A DNA stretch of 16,483 nt from an uncultured Paracoccaceae bacterium. GTDB taxonomy: Bacteria; Pseudomonadota; Alphaproteobacteria; Rhodobacterales; Rhodobacteraceae. The notes beneath the pieces were generated by a model that did no database searches, was not told the origin of the DNA, and saw nothing but the letters and a program-made list of their open reading frames with translations. The position numbers were made by a program, and so were the translations under genes. Where the stretch lies: assembly GCA_937927885.1 (NCBI GenBank), contig CALEZJ010000227.1:1-16483 (forward strand), read 5' to 3'. Positions 1 through 6,765 of the stretch are shown here, one piece after another; positions within the stretch are counted from its first letter, which is position 1; every line of letters starts with the position of its first letter.

Positions 1-321
1 GAGCTTGCGTTCGAGGGGGGCCAGAACGCCGCTGAGGCTGGTGCCGCGCTTGAGCACCTGCCCTTCGGGCCCGAACAGCGCATAGAGCCCCTGTTTCGCC
101 CGCAGGGCGGGGATCTTTTCGACGCGGTAGACCGGCGTTTCGGCGGTTCGGCGAAAGATGCTGAACACCGCGCGGTCCCTGAGTGTCGAGATGCCATAGT
201 CGCGCCAGATCCCGGCCGCGACGAACCGGCCATAGACCGACAGGATCGCGCCCAGTTCGGTGCGGTCGAAGCTGACGGTTTCCGGGATCGGCGGGGGTGG
301 CAGGAACGGCTGGATGGTCAT
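1..321 (-). CDS. DUF2794 domain protein, C-terminus cut by window edge
   Basis: The frame is open from an ATG at 321 down to base 1 (107 codons, no stop), so the 3' end lies outside the window. The product begins MTIQPFLPPPP and continues with the stretch VSFDRTELGAILSVYGRF, then WRDYG, an FSIFRRTAE segment and YRVEK. I recognise this pattern as DUF2794, a small family of unknown function found mainly in alphaproteobacteria. The visible end, GQVLKRGTSLSGVLAPLERKL, matches the usual C-terminal part, so probably only a few residues are missing. There are no membrane segments or signal peptide, so it is expected to be cytoplasmic. No clear ribosome binding site precedes the ATG. Its function is unknown. 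The family assignment is from memory of the motif pattern, not from a search. Confidence 0.75.
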   Translation of the reverse strand, partial: MTIQPFLPPPPIPETVSFDRTELGAILSVYGRFVAAGIWRDYGISTLRDRAVFSIFRRTAETPVYRVEKIPALRAKQGLYALFGPEGQVLKRGTSLSGVLAPLERKL

Positions 322-518
322 GCAGGGATGGTGGGGCTGACCTGCGCGGAAATCAAGCATCCCGCGCCGCCTTTGGGCGGCGCCATCAAAACTTCGCGCC
401 AGGGCCGCGCCGTGACCGCAATGCCGCCCGGTTTGCGGGCGAGACTGGGTCCATCGTGAGGGTGAAGGTTGCGCGCCGGGCGAACCCCCATTCGGCCGGA
501 CCAGGCGCAGCGCGTGAA

Positions 519-546
519 GGGCCGGGCACTTTCGGGCGCCCGGCCC
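519..546 (-). terminator. Possible terminator hairpin after the I78 lipoprotein gene
   Basis: A perfect 9-bp inverted repeat, GGGCCGGGC (519-527) and GCCCGGCCC (538-546), has a 10-base loop. It starts 8 bases beyond the stop codon of the minus-strand lipoprotein gene. No U-run follows on the minus strand, so it may be a weak or factor-assisted terminator, or an RNA 3'-end stabiliser. The rest of 322-554 shows nothing I can name. Confidence 0.4.
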
Positions 547-554
547 GGTTCGCC

Positions 555-821
555 TCAGCCGCAGATGATCGCGATGATCCGGCTGCGCGTGGCATGGTCC
601 AGCACCACATTCAGGCGCCTTTCGGAATAGTCCATCGTGACCGGGTCACCCTGCGCATAGATGCGCACGGGGCCCGGAGCGGCAATCGTCGCGGGGACCG
701 GCCCGCCGATCAGGCCCTGCAACTCCGAGGCGCCGCAGGCATCGGCAGCGGCCGGGGCGCCGGAGCCGAACTGGCAGGCGCCCAGCGCAAACAGCGCGAC
801 AAGGGTCAGGACGGGGTTCAT
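555..821 (-). CDS. I78-family peptidase inhibitor lipoprotein
   Basis: This is an 88-residue product. I start it at the ATG at 821 rather than further upstream because this gives a clean lipoprotein signal: [16 protein letters not shown], with lipobox LGAC and lipidated Cys16. The mature part holds the I78 inhibitor pattern: [12 protein letters not shown] (29-40), [19 protein letters not shown] (53-71) and a terminal IICG, with Cys29 and Cys87 placed to form a disulfide. The family inhibits serine proteases of the subtilisin/chymotrypsin type. Here it would be an envelope-anchored protein, probably protecting against host or self proteases (inference). It is divergent from smpB with 64 bases between the two starts, so the promoters share a short region. 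A GC-rich hairpin lies just past the stop. Confidence 0.82.
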   Translation of the reverse strand: MNPVLTLVALFALGACQFGSGAPAAADACGASELQGLIGGPVPATIAAPGPVRIYAQGDPVTMDYSERRLNVVLDHATRSRIIAIICG

Positions 822-885
822 GCGGGGACTCCCTTCGCAGGTGCGGCCACTGGACAGGACCGGGACAAACCCATATCTCGCATGG

Positions 886-1362
886 ATGACCCAGAAGAAA
901 CACGACCCCAACAGCAAAGTGATCGCCGAAAACCGCCGCGCGCGGTTCGATTACTTCATCGAGAGCGATCTCGAATGCGGGATCATGCTGGTGGGGTCCG
1001 AGGTGAAATCGCTGCGGCAGGGCGGGGCGAACATCGCCGAAAGCTATGCCTCGGTCGAGGAGGGGGAGTTGTGGCTGATCAACAGCGCCATCGCCCCCTA
1101 TGCGCAGGCAAAGACCTGGGGCCATGAGGAGCGGCGCAAGCGCAAGCTGTTGGTCAGCCGCAAGGAATTGTCCAAGCTCTGGGCTGCGACGGCAAAGCAG
1201 GGCATGACCCTGGTGCCGATGGTGATGTATTTCAACGACAAGGGCCGGGTGAAGCTGAAGATCGGCGTCGCCAAGGGCAAGAAGCTGGCCGACAAGCGCG
1301 AGACCGAGGCCAAGCGCGACTGGGACCGCCAGAAGCGGCGCCTGCTGAAAGAGCAGGGCTGA
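886..1362 (+). CDS. smpB: SsrA-binding protein SmpB
   Basis: SmpB is the 158-residue partner of tmRNA; it delivers SsrA to stalled ribosomes so that nascent chains are tagged for proteolysis. The canonical core [19 protein letters not shown] lies at 36-54, followed by the [14 protein letters not shown] region (77-89). The basic C-terminal tail, [18 protein letters not shown] (131-148), corresponds to the part that folds in the empty mRNA channel. The usual YDKR reads ADKR here. Length and ends fit the family. I chose ATG 886; another ATG at 882 is in a different frame, and upstream in-frame extension lacks family similarity. No strong ribosome binding site is visible. The tmRNA gene itself is not in this window. 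Confidence 0.96.
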   Translation: MTQKKHDPNSKVIAENRRARFDYFIESDLECGIMLVGSEVKSLRQGGANIAESYASVEEGELWLINSAIAPYAQAKTWGHEERRKRKLLVSRKELSKLWAATAKQGMTLVPMVMYFNDKGRVKLKIGVAKGKKLADKRETEAKRDWDRQKRRLLKEQG

Positions 1363-1379
1363 TCCTTTGCTCGCGCGCA

Positions 1380-1400
1380 TTCGGGAGCGGTTGCTCCGAA
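1380..1400 (+). terminator. Weak hairpin downstream of smpB
   Basis: TTCGGGAGC (1380-1388) and GCTCCGAA (1393-1400) pair with one bulged G around a GGTT loop, 17 bases after the smpB stop. No U-run follows, so termination here is only possible. Confidence 0.3.
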
Positions 1401-1440
1401 GGTGCGTATTTGGGGCAGAATGAAGGGGCAAGCCTGCGCC

Positions 1441-1470
1441 TTTCATCTGTCCTTCAAATATCCCCGGGGG
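1441..1470 (-). repeat. Intergenic box, copy A
   Basis: On the minus strand the core reads GGATATTTGAAGGACAGA followed by TGA (1443-1463), preceded by a run of C/G. It matches copies B (6680-6699) and C (15524-15543) apart from one inserted A and one substitution. It lies between the convergent ends of smpB and fmt. Hairpins GGTGC-GCA-GCACC (1472-1484) and GGGGGGC-GGC-GCCCCCC (1487-1503) separate it from the fmt stop. Confidence 0.7.
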
Positions 1471-1486
1471 AGGTGCGCAGCACCGT

Positions 1487-1503
1487 GGGGGGCGGCGCCC
1501 CCC
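1487..1503 (-). terminator. GC hairpin just past the fmt stop
   Basis: Perfect 7-bp arms GGGGGGC and GCCCCCC flank a three-base loop, 1 base beyond the fmt stop codon at 1505. A second perfect hairpin (1472-1484) follows. There is no U-run. The hairpin accompanies intergenic box copy A, as similar hairpins accompany the other copies. Confidence 0.45.
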
Positions 1504-1504
1504 G

Positions 1505-2419
1505 CTAGCCCAGCCGCGTGCCCTGCGGCCAGTCGAGCCCGCGCAGGATCTCGGCCGCGTCCATGGGGCGCTTGCCCTCGCGCTGGGCGCGCAGGATGCG
1601 CAAGGCGCCTGTGCCGCAGGCGATGGTCAGGTCGCCCAGATGCGAGCCGGGTTCGCCCGGCCCCTCTGCCGCCCCATGGATCGCCCGCGCGTCCAGCAGT
1701 TTGAGCCGCCCCGAGGGGGTTTCGCACCAGGCGCCGGGAAAGGGCGAGAGGCCGCGCACCTGCCGGGCGATTGCCTCGGCGGGGCGGGTCCAGTCGATGC
1801 GGGCCTCGGACTTGTCGATCTTGGCGGCATAGGTCACGCCCTCGGCGGGTTGGGGCCGGGGGGTCAGGGTGCCCAGCCGGTCCAGTGCCGTCACGATCAG
1901 CTTTGCCCCCATGGCGCTGAGCCGGTCGTGCAGGGTTGCGGTGGTGTCGGCCTCGGTGATCAGGGTTTCGTCGCAAAGCAGCACCGGTCCGGTATCCAGC
2001 CCCGCCTCCATCCGCATGATGCACACGCCGGTCCGCGCATCGCCCGCCAGGATTGCCCGGTGGATCGGCGCGGCCCCCCGCCAGCGCGGCAGCAGGCTGG
2101 CGTGGATGTTCAGGCAGCCATGGCGGGGCGCGTCCAGCACGGCCTGCGGCAGGATCAGCCCATAGGCGACCACCACGGCGACATCGGCGCCCAGATCGGC
2201 AAAGGCCTGCTGGTCGGCCGGGTCGTGCAGCCGGACCGGGTGGCGGACGGTCAGGCCCAGCGCCTCGGCGCGGACCTGCACCGGCGAGGGGCGGTCCTGC
2301 TGGCCCCGTCCGGCCGGACGGGGCGGCTGGCAATAGACGCAGACCACCTCATGCGCCGCGTGCAGCGCCTCGAGCACCGGCACCGAAAATTCGGGGGTTC
2401 CCATGAAGATCACGCGCAT
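1505..2419 (-). CDS. fmt: Methionyl-tRNA formyltransferase
   Basis: This enzyme transfers a formyl group from 10-formyl-tetrahydrofolate to Met-tRNA(fMet), producing the bacterial initiator. The product is 304 residues, slightly shorter than the usual 310-315. It opens with [19 protein letters not shown], then the [11 protein letters not shown] loop (30-40), the signature [16 protein letters not shown] (104-119) and LDTGP (141-145). The catalytic triad equivalents are Asn104, His106 and Asp142. A C-terminal OB-fold-like tRNA-binding part runs from about residue 205. AAAAGG upstream of the ATG is a plausible ribosome binding site. It lies downstream of the def-like genes on the same strand, but an opposite-strand membrane-protein gene (2574-2972) intervenes, so it probably has its own promoter in 2420-2573. 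Confidence 0.97.
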   Translation of the reverse strand: MRVIFMGTPEFSVPVLEALHAAHEVVCVYCQPPRPAGRGQQDRPSPVQVRAEALGLTVRHPVRLHDPADQQAFADLGADVAVVVAYGLILPQAVLDAPRHGCLNIHASLLPRWRGAAPIHRAILAGDARTGVCIMRMEAGLDTGPVLLCDETLITEADTTATLHDRLSAMGAKLIVTALDRLGTLTPRPQPAEGVTYAAKIDKSEARIDWTRPAEAIARQVRGLSPFPGAWCETPSGRLKLLDARAIHGAAEGPGEPGSHLGDLTIACGTGALRILRAQREGKRPMDAAEILRGLDWPQGTRLG

Positions 2420-2573
2420 GGAAGGGCCTTTTGCTGAGGATGCCTCTGGCCGAAGGGCGGCATCATGGCGCGGATGTCAAGACCGCAGCGCCCCCGCCAG
2501 ATCCGGCGCGACAGACTCTGGTTGCCAGAGGTGGCGCGGTCGGACAATACTCGCGCCAGGTCAGGAGGCGCCC

Positions 2574-2972
2574 ATGTTCGGTTTCACGGCTTTGCTGGGC
2601 GTCCTCGCCAACTGGGCGGTCCTGGTCCTGATGGCCCTGCTGATCTGGCTGCTGCGCGACCGGGGGGTGAAGGTGATCCTCGCCCTGGTCGCCTATGGGC
2701 TGCTTTTGCTGCTGAACGCCGACACCTTTGTCTATACCGTCACCGGGGCGATGATCTATCCCGAGGACCCCGGCGGCGCCTTGATGCAGGCGATCCGCTC
2801 GCTGGGCTGGTACAGGTTCGAGATCAACGCCTTTGCCGCCGTGGCAACCCTGGTGCTGCTGGTGCCTTGGCCAAAGGCGCGGGGCCTGAGGATCCTGGCA
2901 ATCGCCACGCTGATCGGATTTGCCCTGACGCTTCTGGCGACCTTTGCGTTCAGCGGACTCGACATGCGCTGA
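2574..2972 (+). CDS. Small membrane protein, unknown function
   Basis: This 132-residue product starts at ATG 2574, chosen for the strong ribosome binding site AGGAGG at 2563-2568 (spacing 5). Four hydrophobic segments are visible: about 3-27, 33-57, 84-99 and 105-127, with a polar loop (YPEDPGGALMQAIRSLGWYRFE) between the second and third. It is therefore likely a four-helix inner-membrane protein. I do not recognise the family and see no catalytic motif. It sits alone on the + strand between fmt and the deformylase homologue, convergent with the latter (30 bases between stops), and interrupts what would otherwise be a def-fmt cluster. Confidence 0.8.
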   Translation: MFGFTALLGVLANWAVLVLMALLIWLLRDRGVKVILALVAYGLLLLLNADTFVYTVTGAMIYPEDPGGALMQAIRSLGWYRFEINAFAAVATLVLLVPWPKARGLRILAIATLIGFALTLLATFAFSGLDMR

Positions 2973-2993
2973 TTCCGCGCGTCGGTCGCGTAG

Positions 2994-3012
2994 GGTGGGG
3001 TTTCACCCCACC
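2994..3012. terminator. Bidirectional hairpin between convergent genes
   Basis: GGTGGGG (2994-3000) pairs with CCCCACC (3006-3012) around a TTTCA loop. The loop contains the stop codon of the minus-strand deformylase homologue (3003-3005). Being symmetric and between convergent stops, it could end transcription from both sides, although no U-run follows. Confidence 0.45.
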
Positions 3013-3497
3013 ACCTTGCGCGCGCGGCGGATCAGCATGTCGCGTTTCACCTTCGAGAGCCGGTCGAAATACATCTTCCCGTCCAGATGGTCGATCTGGT
3101 GCTGGACGCTCGTCGCCCAGAGGCCGACGAAATCGCGCTCTTCCAGAATCCCCTGATCGTTGAGGAACCGCACCGTCACCGCGCGCGGCCTCTCGATCGT
3201 CGCCCAGACGCCGGGCAGGTTGGGGCTGCCCTCGTCGTGGCTGCGCATCTGGACCGAGGCGTGCAGCACCTCGGGGTTGGCCATGCGCACCGCCTGCCCG
3301 CGCCCCTCGGAGGCGTCCACCACCGCCAGCCGCAGCATGACGCCGATTTGCGGCGCCGCCAGACCGACGCCGGGCATCGCCTCCATCGTGTCGATCATGT
3401 CCTGCCAATGGGCGCGGATGTCGTCGGTCAGGGTGTCGACCGGCGCAGCAGGCGTGCGCAGGCGGGGGTCGGGCCAGGGGATGCAACGGCGGATCAT
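3003..3497 (-). CDS. Degenerate peptide deformylase homologue, probably inactive
   Basis: This 164-residue product has the deformylase fold pattern. Motif 1 is intact (GVGLAAPQ, 43-50). Motif 2, normally EGCLS with the Cys as metal ligand, reads EGSPN (89-93), so Ser replaces Cys. Motif 3, normally HExxH, reads HQIDH (133-137), so the catalytic Glu is Gln. Both metal-binding His remain. Loss of Cys and Glu together predicts no normal deformylase activity; this is inference from known catalysis. I start at ATG 3497 (MIRRCIPWPDPRL, matching deformylase N-termini) rather than at 3554. The monooxygenase stop is 13 bases upstream, so the two are probably cotranscribed. A normal Def is encoded by the same strand at 4732-5253. 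Confidence 0.88.
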   Translation of the reverse strand: MIRRCIPWPDPRLRTPAAPVDTLTDDIRAHWQDMIDTMEAMPGVGLAAPQIGVMLRLAVVDASEGRGQAVRMANPEVLHASVQMRSHDEGSPNLPGVWATIERPRAVTVRFLNDQGILEERDFVGLWATSVQHQIDHLDGKMYFDRLSKVKRDMLIRRARKVVG

Positions 3498-3510
3498 GGG
3501 GGATCTGTTA

Positions 3511-4728
3511 TCAAGGCCCGTATGCGGCGTCCATCGCCCATGGGGGCGGCGCATCGGGCACGCCGCCCAGCGCGGGCACGATCAGGCCCGAGGCGATCGT
3601 CCCCATCCCCCGCGCGACCAGTGGCAGGCGTCCAAGCGGCGCGATCACCCGGTCACGCAGGGCGGCGATCAGCGCGCTGTCGGATTGGTATTGCGGCGTC
3701 AGGAACCGGCTGAGGGTCTGATACACCAGCAGATGCCCGCGTCTGAGCCGGGCATGGAGGGGCAGGGCCTCGTCAAGCGGGGCCATGTCCAGCGCCACGG
3801 CCAGCGCCGCCGCGTCGAGCAGTGCCATGTTTGCCCCCTGTCCCAGTTGCGGGCTGGCCCGGTGTGCGGCATCGCCGATATGCACCAGCCCGGGCGCATG
3901 GGGGCGGCGCAGGGTGCCGTGCGAATAGCGCGCCAGCACCATCTGCGCGGGGTCGGTGACCTGCGCCAGGAAGGGCGCGAGATCCGGCCAGATCGACAGC
4001 GCCTCGGATTTCCAGGGGGTCAGGCCGGCGGTCAGCCAGTCCGCGTGACAATCGGCGCGCAGCGACCAGAAGAAGGCGACCTTCTGGCGTCCCTCGCCCG
4101 GCAAGTGCCCCAGCGGCAGCACCCCCACCATCCGCCGGGCGGCGACATAGCGCTGGCTGAGGCGGTCGGCGGGCAGGGCGGTTTCCGGCCAGTCCAGCGT
4201 TGTCCAGAGTGCGCCGTAAGGCAGCGGGCGCGAGAGCAGCGGCGACAGCGGCGAATGCGCGCCCAGCGCGTCGACGATCAGGTCGAAGGCCTCGCTCTGG
4301 TGCCCGCCCTGCATCCTGAGCCGGCCCGCGGATTGCCCGACCACCTCGGCGCCTGTCCGGACCGTCACGCCCAGCGCCACCAGCCGTTCATGGAGCGCGG
4401 CGAACAGTGCTGCGCGGTGCAGGCCCAGCCCGTGCAGCCCGGCGCCCGCCGCGTCATAGCGCACCGACAGCGTGCCGATGCCGGTGCGCGCCTCGATCCC
4501 GTGCAGAACCCGGATCGGTGTGCCCAGCGCGCGCGCCCGCTCCCCGGCGCCCAGCCAGTCGAGCACCTTTTGCCCCACCGGCTGCACCACCAGCCCCGAC
4601 CCCACGGGGCGCGGCGCGTCGAACCGGTCGAACACCTGCACGCGGTGCCCGGCCAAGGTCAGCGCGATGCCCGCGGCCAGTCCGCCAACCCCCGCCCCGG
4701 CCACCGCGATGCGCAACCGGGGTTGCAT
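3511..4728 (-). CDS. FAD-dependent monooxygenase (PHBH/UbiH-like)
   Basis: This 405-residue flavoprotein monooxygenase belongs to the p-hydroxybenzoate hydroxylase superfamily, which uses NAD(P)H and O2 to hydroxylate aromatic or similar rings. The N-terminal Rossmann motif is VAGAGVGGLAAGIAL (9-23, GxGxxG at 11-16), followed by the acidic end VFDR of the second strand. The mid DG-type motif is altered: DLIVDALGAHSP (149-160). The FAD-ribityl GD motif is intact: GLVHIGDAAHRASPQLGQG (280-298). Substrate cannot be read from sequence; salicylate/hydroxybenzoate-type and quinone-type hydroxylases are possible. The gene starts 3 bases after the def stop and ends 13 bases before the deformylase homologue, so all three look like one transcription unit. 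Confidence 0.87.
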   Translation of the reverse strand: MQPRLRIAVAGAGVGGLAAGIALTLAGHRVQVFDRFDAPRPVGSGLVVQPVGQKVLDWLGAGERARALGTPIRVLHGIEARTGIGTLSVRYDAAGAGLHGLGLHRAALFAALHERLVALGVTVRTGAEVVGQSAGRLRMQGGHQSEAFDLIVDALGAHSPLSPLLSRPLPYGALWTTLDWPETALPADRLSQRYVAARRMVGVLPLGHLPGEGRQKVAFFWSLRADCHADWLTAGLTPWKSEALSIWPDLAPFLAQVTDPAQMVLARYSHGTLRRPHAPGLVHIGDAAHRASPQLGQGANMALLDAAALAVALDMAPLDEALPLHARLRRGHLLVYQTLSRFLTPQYQSDSALIAALRDRVIAPLGRLPLVARGMGTIASGLIVPALGGVPDAPPPWAMDAAYGP

Positions 4729-4731
4729 GGG

Positions 4732-5253
4732 TCAGCCCCGCGCGCGTTCGCGTTTCAGCTTTTCCATCTTGCGGGTGATCAGCTGGCGCTTGATCGGGCC
4801 CAGGTAATCGATGAACAGCCGACCGTTCAGATGGTCCAGTTCATGCTGGGCGCAGGTCGCCCAGAGGCCGGTGAATTCTTCCTCGTGGCGCTTGCCGTCG
4901 AGGCCCAGCCAGGCCATCCGCACCGAAGCCGGGCGGGTGACGTCGGCGTATTGTTCGGGGATCGACAGGCAGCCTTCCTCATAGGTGCTGGTCTCGTCGG
5001 ACGCCCAGGTGATCTCGGGGTTGATCAGCACCATGGGGCGCGGCGCCGCGCCCTCTTCCTTGACGCAATCCATCACGAAAAGCCGTTGCAGCACGCCAAC
5101 CTGCGGCGCCGCCAGCCCGACGCCGGGCGCGTCATACATGGTTTGCAGCATGTCCTCGGCCAGCGCGCCCAGATCGGTGGTGACCGAGGACACGGGTTCG
5201 CACACCTTCTTGAGGCGCGGGTCGGGATGGATCAGGATGTTGCGCAGGCTCAT
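4732..5253 (-). CDS. def: Peptide deformylase
   Basis: This metalloenzyme removes the formyl group from the N-terminal Met of nascent proteins at the ribosome. The product is 173 residues, typical length, with all three motifs intact: GVGLAAPQ (44-51), EGCLS (93-97, Cys95 metal ligand) and HELDH (137-141, His137/His141 ligands, Glu138 catalytic). The N-terminus MSLRNILIHPDPRL matches the family. The C-terminus is basic (RKMEKLKRERARG), as is common for ribosome-associated Def. No ribosome binding site precedes the ATG, and a weak promoter-like pair suggests a leaderless message. It is the first gene of a minus-strand run with the monooxygenase and the deformylase homologue, and divergent from the PatB-like lyase. 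Confidence 0.97.
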   Translation of the reverse strand: MSLRNILIHPDPRLKKVCEPVSSVTTDLGALAEDMLQTMYDAPGVGLAAPQVGVLQRLFVMDCVKEEGAAPRPMVLINPEITWASDETSTYEEGCLSIPEQYADVTRPASVRMAWLGLDGKRHEEEFTGLWATCAQHELDHLNGRLFIDYLGPIKRQLITRKMEKLKRERARG

Positions 5254-5259
5254 GGCGTT

Positions 5260-5288
5260 GATTTAGGCGATGCAAGGGGTTGGTGCAA
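5260..5288 (-). promoter_or_regulatory. Possible def promoter (leaderless)
   Basis: On the minus strand, TTGCAC (5288-5283) and TAAATC (5265-5260) are 17 bases apart. Both are imperfect matches to -35 and -10. Transcription would begin about at the def ATG (5253), which agrees with the lack of a Shine-Dalgarno sequence. Short promoter matches like this occur by chance. Confidence 0.25.
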
Positions 5289-5374
5289 TGGGTCCGGCCA
5301 TGGCTCAGGGCATGCCACGCCGAAAGGCGCCGGTGCTGGAAATGGTACAAAGGACCAGAATGGCGCAGAAATTC

Positions 5375-5410
5375 GGAACCATGTTCCAATTGTCTTGATG
5401 TAGTTGGAAC
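5375..5410. promoter_or_regulatory. Operator-like repeats upstream of the C-S lyase gene
   Basis: GGAAC (5375-5379), CAT spacer, GTTCC (5383-5387) form a 13-bp palindrome. The GTTCCAA half (5383-5389) also pairs with TTGGAAC at 5404-5410 (14-base spacer). So three half-sites alternate in orientation, 33 to 69 bases before the lyase ATG and in the def/lyase divergent region. This is typical of a dimeric repressor or activator site; no regulator gene is adjacent. Confidence 0.45.
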
Positions 5411-5443
5411 GAAGTAACTTGACCCAGCAATGGACCTGACAGA

Positions 5444-6607
5444 ATGAATTTCGACGAGATCATCGACCGCCGCGGCACCCATTCGGTGAAATGGGACAAG
5501 ATGCAGGCCCTCTACGGGGTCGATCCGGCGGATGGCCTCGCCATGTGGGTCGCCGACATGGACTTTCGTCCGCCGCAGGCCGTGCAGGAGGCGCTTCAGG
5601 GGATGCTGGCGCACGGGATCTACGGCTATTTCGGCGATGACCGCGCCTATCTGGACTCGATCCGCTGGTGGATGGCAAATCGGCATGGCTGGCAGATCGA
5701 TCCCGCGCATGTCTTTACCACCCACGGGCTGGTCAATGGCACGGCGCTGTGCGTGCAGGCTTTCAGCCAGCCCGGCGAAGGGGTGGTGCTGTTCACGCCG
5801 GTCTATCATGCCTTTGCCCGGGTGATCCGCGGCGCCGGGCGCAAGGTGGTCGAGGTGCCGCTGGTCGAGGTGGAGGGCCGAATGACCATGGCCTTTCCGG
5901 ACACGCTGCCCGAAGGCACGACCATGGCCATCCTGTGTTCCCCGCACAATCCGGGCGGTCAGGTCTGGACGCAGGCGGAATTGCGCGCCGTGGCCGATTT
6001 CGCCAAGGCGCACGATCTGGTGCTGGTCTCGGATGAGATCCACCATGATCTGGTGATGCCCGGGCATCGCCACACCGTGATGGCCAATGCGGCGCCCGAC
6101 ATCGCCGACCGGCTGGTGATGATGACGGCGGCGACCAAGACCTTCAACATCGCGGGCGCCCATACCGGCAATGTCATCATCGCCGACCCCGGATTGCGCG
6201 CCCGGTTCGCGCGGGTGATGGACGGCGGCGGCATCAGCCCGAATTCCTTTGGCCTTTTCATGGTCACCGCGGCCTATTCGCCCGAGGGGGCAGAATGGGT
6301 GGATGCGCTGAACCTCTATCTGGATGGCAACCGGCAGGTGTTCGAATCCGGGTTGGCGTCGATCCCCGGCCTGCGCCTGACCCCGCTGCAGGCGACCTAT
6401 CTGGAATGGGTGGATTTCGCCGGCACCGGCATGGACGCGGCCGAAGTTGCCCGGCGGGTGGAAAAGGACGCCCGCATCGCGGCCAATTACGGTTCCAGTT
6501 TCGGGCGTGGCGGCGAAAGCTTTCTGCGGTTCAACATCGCGACGCCGCGGGCCCTGGTGGCGCAGGCGGTCGAACGGATGCAGGCGGCCTTCGGGGACCT
6601 GCAATAG
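5444..6607 (+). CDS. patB: PatB/MalY-family PLP-dependent C-S beta-lyase
   Basis: This 387-residue fold-type I aminotransferase-like enzyme is of the cystathionine beta-lyase branch, cleaving C-S bonds of cystathionine, cysteine or cysteine conjugates to thiol, pyruvate and ammonia. Family marks: MWVADMDF (34-41), Tyr60-Gly-Tyr62, CSPHNPGG (165-172), SDEIHHDL (196-203, Asp197 holds the pyridine N), ATKTFNIAG (230-238) with Lys232 as the Schiff-base lysine, and the carboxylate-binding SFLRFNIATPR (359-369, Arg362). Length is normal. The start is ATG 5444; the ribosome binding site is weak. It is transcribed alone, divergent from def, with inverted repeats upstream and a hairpin plus intergenic box B downstream. 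Sulfur-amino-acid metabolism is likely; a MalY-like regulatory role cannot be excluded. Confidence 0.92.
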   Translation: MNFDEIIDRRGTHSVKWDKMQALYGVDPADGLAMWVADMDFRPPQAVQEALQGMLAHGIYGYFGDDRAYLDSIRWWMANRHGWQIDPAHVFTTHGLVNGTALCVQAFSQPGEGVVLFTPVYHAFARVIRGAGRKVVEVPLVEVEGRMTMAFPDTLPEGTTMAILCSPHNPGGQVWTQAELRAVADFAKAHDLVLVSDEIHHDLVMPGHRHTVMANAAPDIADRLVMMTAATKTFNIAGAHTGNVIIADPGLRARFARVMDGGGISPNSFGLFMVTAAYSPEGAEWVDALNLYLDGNRQVFESGLASIPGLRLTPLQATYLEWVDFAGTGMDAAEVARRVEKDARIAANYGSSFGRGGESFLRFNIATPRALVAQAVERMQAAFGDLQ

Positions 6608-6629
6608 GGGTTTCGCGGCGCAGGGGACC

Positions 6630-6650
6630 GGGCAGGGGCGCATTCTGCCC
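6630..6650 (+). terminator. Hairpin downstream of the C-S lyase gene
   Basis: GGGCAG (6630-6635) and CTGCCC (6645-6650) pair around a 9-base loop, 22 bases after the lyase stop. There is no U-run; it sits at the same side of box B as the hairpins next to copies A and C. Confidence 0.35.
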
Positions 6651-6670
6651 CCCTCGCGCTGGCGGGCTGA

Positions 6671-6701
6671 CCCCCCTGAGGATATTTGAGGACAGATGAG
6701 G
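6671..6701 (+). repeat. Intergenic box, copy B
   Basis: A run of C precedes TGA, then the core GGATATTTGAGGACAG followed by ATGA (6680-6699), then GGGGGCGC. It differs from copy C by one base in the 20-base core and from copy A by one inserted A. Located 64 bases after the C-S lyase stop. Confidence 0.7.
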
Positions 6702-6765
6702 GGGCGCGGCAGGTTTTGTTTAACCTTGACCCTGTTTGCCCGGAGAGCATCCTCGGGGAGGGATA

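Noticed and set aside
5303..5389. A 28-codon + strand ORF upstream of the C-S lyase
   Set aside because: No ribosome binding site, and it overlaps the operator-like repeats; too short to support.
3160..5403. A 747-codon open frame on the + strand across the deformylase and monooxygenase genes
   Set aside because: It is antisense to three genes with clear family motifs. Its product is low-complexity, Arg/Gln/Gly/Pro-rich and without recognisable domains, as expected of a shadow frame in GC-rich DNA.
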